64,000 bases of DNA, taken from the NCBI RefSeq assembly GCF_041737375.1, contig NZ_JBGSRV010000006.1, positions 134,088 to 198,087 of the forward strand. Reading direction: 5' to 3'. The notes beneath the pieces were generated by a model. It searched no databases and was not told where the DNA came from. It saw only the letters and a list, made by a program, of their open reading frames with translations. The translations under genes were made by a program, and so were the position numbers. Shown in pieces: positions 61,185-64,000 of this stretch (its first letter is position 1; every line of letters begins with the position of its first letter). Origin of the DNA: Vampirovibrio sp041737375 (GTDB taxonomy: Bacteria > Cyanobacteriota > Vampirovibrionia > Vampirovibrionales > Vampirovibrionaceae).

Positions 61185-61450
61185 TGAAATAAATCGGCAT
61201 GACTGCCGGTACGCACTAATTCTACAAACTCTTCAGTCACGACATAGATTAGCAGCCAATCTGGCTCAATATGGCAATCCCAACACGGTCGCCACTCTCC
61301 AACCAAGGGGTGAGCGACATGTTTGGCATCCAATGGGGTATCGGTGGCCAAGGCTTCCACAATGGTAGCCAGCTTGTTTAAGTCTTTCCCGCGTTTCTTG
61401 GCCCGTTTCAAGTCTCGGCGAAATTGGCTACTTTGTTTGATCTGTCTCAT
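61181..61450 (-). CDS. yafQ: YafQ-family mRNA-cleaving toxin
   Basis: An 89-residue RelE-superfamily toxin: SSQFRRDLKRAKKRGKDLNKLATIVEALA, HPLVGEWRPCWDCHIEPDWLLIYVV, and LVRTGSHADLFQ at the end with the catalytic His in SHADLF. This is the YafQ pattern. It starts at the last base of the dinJ-like gene and overlaps the recombinase start by four bases. Confidence 0.93.
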   Translation of the reverse strand: MRQIKQSSQFRRDLKRAKKRGKDLNKLATIVEALATDTPLDAKHVAHPLVGEWRPCWDCHIEPDWLLIYVVTEEFVELVRTGSHADLFQ

Positions 61451-61704
61451 TATTCAAGGGACTGCTTAAACTCGGCGAGGCTACTAATGGTCACGTCCCG
61501 GTTTTTTTCCAGATCGTTCAAGGCGCTGAGTGTTTCTGCATTAGGCAGCTTCACCTCAAAAGGCAGGCCATTATGTAATTCCACCTGATGAAAAAACAGG
61601 TTAATGGCATCACTGGTGTTCATTCCCAGGCGGGCTAGGATGGTTTCCACCCGTTCCTTAAGATCAACGGTGGTTCTGGCTCGGATAAAAGCGTCTTTGG
61701 GCAT
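61450..61704 (-). CDS. dinJ: DinJ/RelB-family antitoxin
   Basis: An 84-residue antitoxin: FIRARTTVDLKERVETILARLGMNTSDAINLFFHQVELHNGLPFEVKLPN is typical of DinJ. GGAGG precedes the ATG. A 24-base palindrome lies 22 bases upstream (61726-61749). The gene leads the dinJ-yafQ-integrase unit. Confidence 0.94.
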   Translation of the reverse strand: MPKDAFIRARTTVDLKERVETILARLGMNTSDAINLFFHQVELHNGLPFEVKLPNAETLSALNDLEKNRDVTISSLAEFKQSLE

Positions 61705-61725
61705 GGCTTTCTACCTCCTGCTCCT

Positions 61726-61749
61726 ATTGTAGCCCATTTGGGATACAAT
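61726..61749 (-). promoter_or_regulatory. Palindromic operator of dinJ-yafQ
   Basis: ATTGTA-G-CCCA-TT-TGGG-A-TACAAT: 20 of 24 bases form a perfect inverted repeat. On the minus strand the proximal half is TACAAT, a good -10 box, so a repressor bound here would block the promoter. DinJ itself, alone or with YafQ, is the likely ligand. Confidence 0.7.
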
Positions 61750-61764
61750 CGCTAGAGGATGCGA

Positions 61765-61797
61765 TTTGAAACGATACTTATAAAATATTGTTTCAAA
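61765..61797. repeat. Inverted repeat upstream of dinJ
   Basis: TTTGAAAC (61765-61772) and GTTTCAAA (61790-61797) are perfect eight-base inverted arms separated by 17 AT-rich bases that include ATA and TAT near the arms. The role is unknown; it could be a further regulatory site or a recombination arm site. Confidence 0.45.
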
Positions 61798-61892
61798 AAG
61801 CGCGCTTAGGCTCAAGCCCTAAAAAGCCAAAGAACTCTGATTTTTCAGGACTCTGGGTATCTTGGCAACTTGGTCAAAGCACAGAAACTGAA

Positions 61893-61911
61893 ACAGAATT
61901 ACCTATTCTGT
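61893..61911. repeat. Palindromic repeat, copy 1
   Basis: ACAGAAT-TACCT-ATTCTGT. The same 19-base element with one changed base (TACTT in the middle) occurs at 62748-62766. The two copies flank the M24 peptidase gene. Confidence 0.6.
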
Positions 61912-61929
61912 TTCAAATGAATAAGTGGT

Positions 61930-62631
61930 TTAACCCTTGTGGTTTAGAAGGAGCTGCTCAAAGAAGCCACCAAAGCGCCTTTCTTTGTCCACAAGATGAA
62001 TTTCCAGAATCCAATGCCTTGGGTTGCCGAATTGGTCTGGATTACTCATTAGTGTGTGGTTCTCAGGATGAATGTAGTGAAGCGCATCATCCCCTAGAAT
62101 TTTCTCATGGGGGAATTGACCAACCAGGTGCCCCGCATAAGGGCCGCCATAGACCCAGCCATGCTCAGAGGATAACTGACAAGCATACTGGTAAAGCTGA
62201 CTGCCGGTTACTTGCCCACAATGCTCAATGAAAAACCGCTGGGCTCGCTTAAAGATGATTTCCAAGTCGTTGTTTAGCTTATGCTTAAGTGGGTCATCAC
62301 CAAGTACATAAGTTCTGCCATAGTCTGCTTCCCAGTCATCAAAAACAGGGCCAAAATCCAGGAAAACAATATCGTCTTCTTGAACAGTCAGGTTTTCAGG
62401 GTTATGTCGGTAAGGTAGTAGCGTATTCTCACCTGCTCGAACAATCCGTTTATGCCAGTATTTACGGATGCCGAAGAGTTTAAAGGCTAGTTCATAGACC
62501 TTATCGCTGATCTCCCGTTCTGTTAGGCCTGGACAAATAAGCCCTTGCGACTCTACAGCATGAAATAATGCCTCGGCCTTAGTTTCTGCCTGAATAAGAG
62601 CCTTTAAAGTATCGGTATTAGTTGGTGGCAC
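61930..62631 (-). CDS. M24-family metallopeptidase (Xaa-Pro aminopeptidase-like)
   Basis: A 233-residue pita-bread-fold enzyme starting at GTG. The five metal ligands fit: Asp in VFLDFGPVFDDWEADYGRT (two Asp), His in AGHLVGQFPHE, Glu in WILEIHL, and Glu in FGGFFEQLLL. It lacks the N-terminal domain of full-length prolidases. Substrates could be Xaa-Pro peptides or small molecules (creatinase-like). It lies between two copies of a 19-base palindrome, unlinked to other metabolic genes, within the island. Confidence 0.88.
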   Translation of the reverse strand: MPPTNTDTLKALIQAETKAEALFHAVESQGLICPGLTEREISDKVYELAFKLFGIRKYWHKRIVRAGENTLLPYRHNPENLTVQEDDIVFLDFGPVFDDWEADYGRTYVLGDDPLKHKLNNDLEIIFKRAQRFFIEHCGQVTGSQLYQYACQLSSEHGWVYGGPYAGHLVGQFPHEKILGDDALHYIHPENHTLMSNPDQFGNPRHWILEIHLVDKERRFGGFFEQLLLNHKG

Positions 62632-62697
62632 AGGGTGGAAATCGCATATCGTTCTGTTAGTCTCTCTAATCCTAGTTCAAAAACGTTAAAGAGTAAA

Positions 62698-62731
62698 AAT
62701 GCCCTATCAGGCTTGGGTCTGATAGGGCATT
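62698..62731 (-). terminator. Strong hairpin upstream of the M24 gene
   Basis: AATGCCCTATCAG and CTGATAGGGCATT form a perfect 13-base stem with an eight-base loop. On the minus strand TTTT follows, so it would end minus-strand transcription arriving from the right before the M24 gene. Confidence 0.8.
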
Positions 62732-62747
62732 AAGGCTTTATTTGGAG

Positions 62748-62766
62748 ACAGAATTACTTATTCTGT
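62748..62766. repeat. Palindromic repeat, copy 2
   Basis: ACAGAAT-TACTT-ATTCTGT, 18 of 19 bases identical to the copy at 61893-61911. It lies about 116 bases before the M24 start. Confidence 0.6.
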
Positions 62767-63093
62767 TCAAGAAGCTGCGCTTTCGTATGCAAAAGAGGGT
62801 GGCTTTTGTCAGGGTCATTCGGCATTTCTTGAAGAGTGGTCTTTAAAAAGGCCCCTTATAAGGGCTCAAATGTTGTAGCCCTTATCGGAGTCCTACAAAG
62901 GCTCGACACTTGGGCACTGCCTTCTTCAAAGAGAAGACAACTCTTTATTGTTAGGGATTGTATAGGCAGAACTTTAAGTGGCAATGCGAGATCCTTGGCT
63001 TGCCTGGAAGAAGTTATCCATAATACTGGGATTGAAGGGCACCCTGTTTTGTTGGGCCGCTTGGGAAAATTTGCTCAGCATTGTTTTTACATA
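62767..63093. other. Intergenic region beside the IS5 element
   Basis: No recognisable gene. A 35-codon minus-strand frame from about 63081 to 62974 (MLSKFSQAAQQNRVPFNPSI...) has coding-like composition and could be the start of a gene whose upstream part was displaced by the IS5 insertion. This is weak. Confidence 0.35.
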
Positions 63094-63097
63094 GAAC

Positions 63098-63562
63098 TCA
63101 TACGGTAACTTTTTGAAGGCAGAGCATGGCACAGCCAAGCTGCCAGAAGGCTTCCCAGTTCTGCCAGTGATACTCGTAGCGGATTTCAAGCTTTCTAAAT
63201 TTGCCCAGCCAGGCAAAGCAACGTTCAATGGTCCAGCGGCTTTTGTAAAGGTGGGGTCTTGGCGTTCTTCGGGCCGTATTGTTTCCAAACTGCCTGCGTG
63301 GAATCAAGGGACGCAATCCTTTGTGTCGCAAGCGTCTTCTTAGCCTTTTGCAATCATACCCCTTGTCCGCTGCCAGATAGGCATCTTTTGGAATTTGGTC
63401 TACAATATCTCCGAAGGCATAACGGTCATTTCGACCCGCTGAATCCAGATGTAACGCTTCAGGCAGTCCGTTCTCGTCTACGACGAGGCTTATCTTGCTG
63501 CCTTTTATTTTCCCGGCCCGTGAAATTCTGTCGCCCTTTTTTTGCCGACTTAATCGTGGCAT
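63098..63562 (-). CDS. IS5-family transposase, second frame
   Basis: C-terminal two thirds of the DDE transposase: second Asp in YLAADKGYD, Glu in WTIERCFAWLGKF. It lies +1 relative to the first frame; the overlap contains AAAAAAA-GGG (63538-63544 region), where polymerase slippage or ribosomal shifting could join the two. Its stop codon lies in the terminal repeat. Confidence 0.85.
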   Translation of the reverse strand: MPRLSRQKKGDRISRAGKIKGSKISLVVDENGLPEALHLDSAGRNDRYAFGDIVDQIPKDAYLAADKGYDCKRLRRRLRHKGLRPLIPRRQFGNNTARRTPRPHLYKSRWTIERCFAWLGKFRKLEIRYEYHWQNWEAFWQLGCAMLCLQKVTV

Positions 63563-63845
63563 CCAGATAATATAAACGCTTGTCGGTTAAGGGCTTTAGC
63601 GATTTCATTCGTTCAAACAACGCTTCATAAAAACCTTCTTTAAGCCAAACCCTGAAGCGATCATAAACAGTCATCTTTGGCGGAAAGCCCGGTGGCATCT
63701 CTTCCCAGCGGATGTTAGTGGACAAAACAAACAATATAGCGTCTAAAATCTCGCGGTTACGACTCCGGGGGCGGCCAGTTCTTTGTTTTGGAATGACTGG
63801 CTCAATCAGTTCCCATTGCTCGTCACTCAAGGGTCTCCAAGGCAT
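63459..63845 (-). CDS. IS5-family transposase, first frame
   Basis: N-terminal part: PLSDEQWELIEPVIPKQRTGRPR, ILFVLSTNIRWEEMPPGFPP, and the first catalytic Asp in YYLDATIKSAKKG. After the A7 tract it runs on in a low-value basic frame (RQNFTGRENKRQQDK), so the useful product needs the shift into the second frame. Confidence 0.85.
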   Translation of the reverse strand: MPWRPLSDEQWELIEPVIPKQRTGRPRSRNREILDAILFVLSTNIRWEEMPPGFPPKMTVYDRFRVWLKEGFYEALFERMKSLKPLTDKRLYYLDATIKSAKKGRQNFTGRENKRQQDKPRRRRERTA

Positions 63846-63899
63846 ACGCTATCCTCTTCCAAACCCTGAAATTCTAACCCAAAGTTACCGTATTGGCTC

Positions 63900-64000
63900 A
63901 AACAAGATAAACAATGGGTAGAATGAAAAGAATCAAAATTTCTAACCTTAATTTGATATTTTTAATCGTAGCCAACCATTGTTCCAAAATCAATGGTTAA
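63900..64000. other. AT-rich end of window
   Basis: No feature seen. The island appears to continue beyond the window. Confidence 0.4.

Larger units (their letters stand above)
63094..63899 (-). mobile_element. IS5-family insertion sequence (IS427-like)
   Basis: An 806-base element. Terminal inverted repeats share ATACGGTAACTTT (63100-63112) with AAAGTTACCGTAT (63881-63893), extended outward by partly matching GAACTC/GAGCCA. It holds two overlapping transposase frames on the minus strand, as in the IS427 group. A clear target duplication was not seen. Confidence 0.85.

Noticed and set aside
47760..61200. CRISPR array in the accessory region
   Set aside because: I looked for regularly spaced direct repeats and found only isolated hairpins, IS ends and the two-copy palindrome.
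61765..61797. Riboswitch or attenuator upstream of dinJ
   Set aside because: The inverted repeat lies upstream of the likely promoter, so it is not in the transcript; no aptamer-like structure was seen.

Overview
The window (about 48% GC at the start, more AT-rich in the second half) fits a non-photosynthetic relative of Cyanobacteria of the Vampirovibrionia/Melainabacteria type. The reasons are an LdpA-like protein (a family otherwise typical of cyanobacteria) next to a Ycf45-like R3H ATPase and thymidylate kinase, a flagellar export cluster, Lpt lipopolysaccharide-export genes (so a Gram-negative envelope), and a Rieske/cytochrome b operon without photosynthesis genes. This assignment is an inference from gene content, not from a phylogeny.

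Layout. 1-4.8 kb: a respiratory operon with a Rieske protein, a 500-residue cytochrome b that lacks the haem bH ligands, two small membrane proteins, a second cytochrome b fused to a 2[4Fe-4S] ferredoxin, an MvhD/FlpD-like iron-sulfur protein and two more membrane proteins; then rpsP and a terminator. 5.3-8.3 kb: two tandem secreted paralogues and a sulfite-oxidase-fold protein on the minus strand. 8.5-12.8 kb: lptA, lptB, an LptF/LptG permease and a short-zinc-finger DnaJ. 12.9-18.1 kb: fliP, fliQ, fliR, flhB, flhA. 18.2-25.3 kb: a small membrane protein, a CDF transporter fused to CBS and CorC domains, an M48 protease, tmk, the R3H ATPase and ldpA. 25.4-28.0 kb: tRNA-Thr(CGT), a DinD pseudogene, a secreted protein and a bacterioferritin-like protein. 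28.1-34.9 kb: the complete trpEGDCFBA operon, preceded by a convincing transcription attenuator with a Trp-rich leader peptide. 34.9-43.8 kb (minus strand): a beta-helix protein, a polysaccharide co-polymerase with a degenerate kinase domain, a Wza-like exporter, pirin/DoxX/MarR, and a glycosyltransferase with TPRs. 44.0-47.7 kb: a thiamine-binding-type protein and a three-gene ABC exporter.

From about 47.81 kb to the right end the window looks like an accessory island. Its left edge is the 3' half of a tRNA-Pro gene, broken at the anticodon loop but still followed by its terminator. Further tRNA fragments lie at 47.87 and 48.91 kb. The island carries three toxin-antitoxin loci (MazF-like, a ParD/ParE pair with a broken toxin, DinJ/YafQ), a tyrosine recombinase interrupted by one stop codon and overlapping the YafQ gene, an AlpA/excisionase-like protein, large unrecognised proteins, and whole or broken IS3, IS5 and IS21 elements. 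Embedded in it is a three-gene operon (Clp D2-like AAA+ ATPase, coiled-coil protein, ankyrin-repeat protein) with a divergent single-pass membrane protein. That operon and the unusual cytochrome b operon are the best candidates for undescribed systems.

All calls come from reading the sequence and from memory of protein families; no database search was run.
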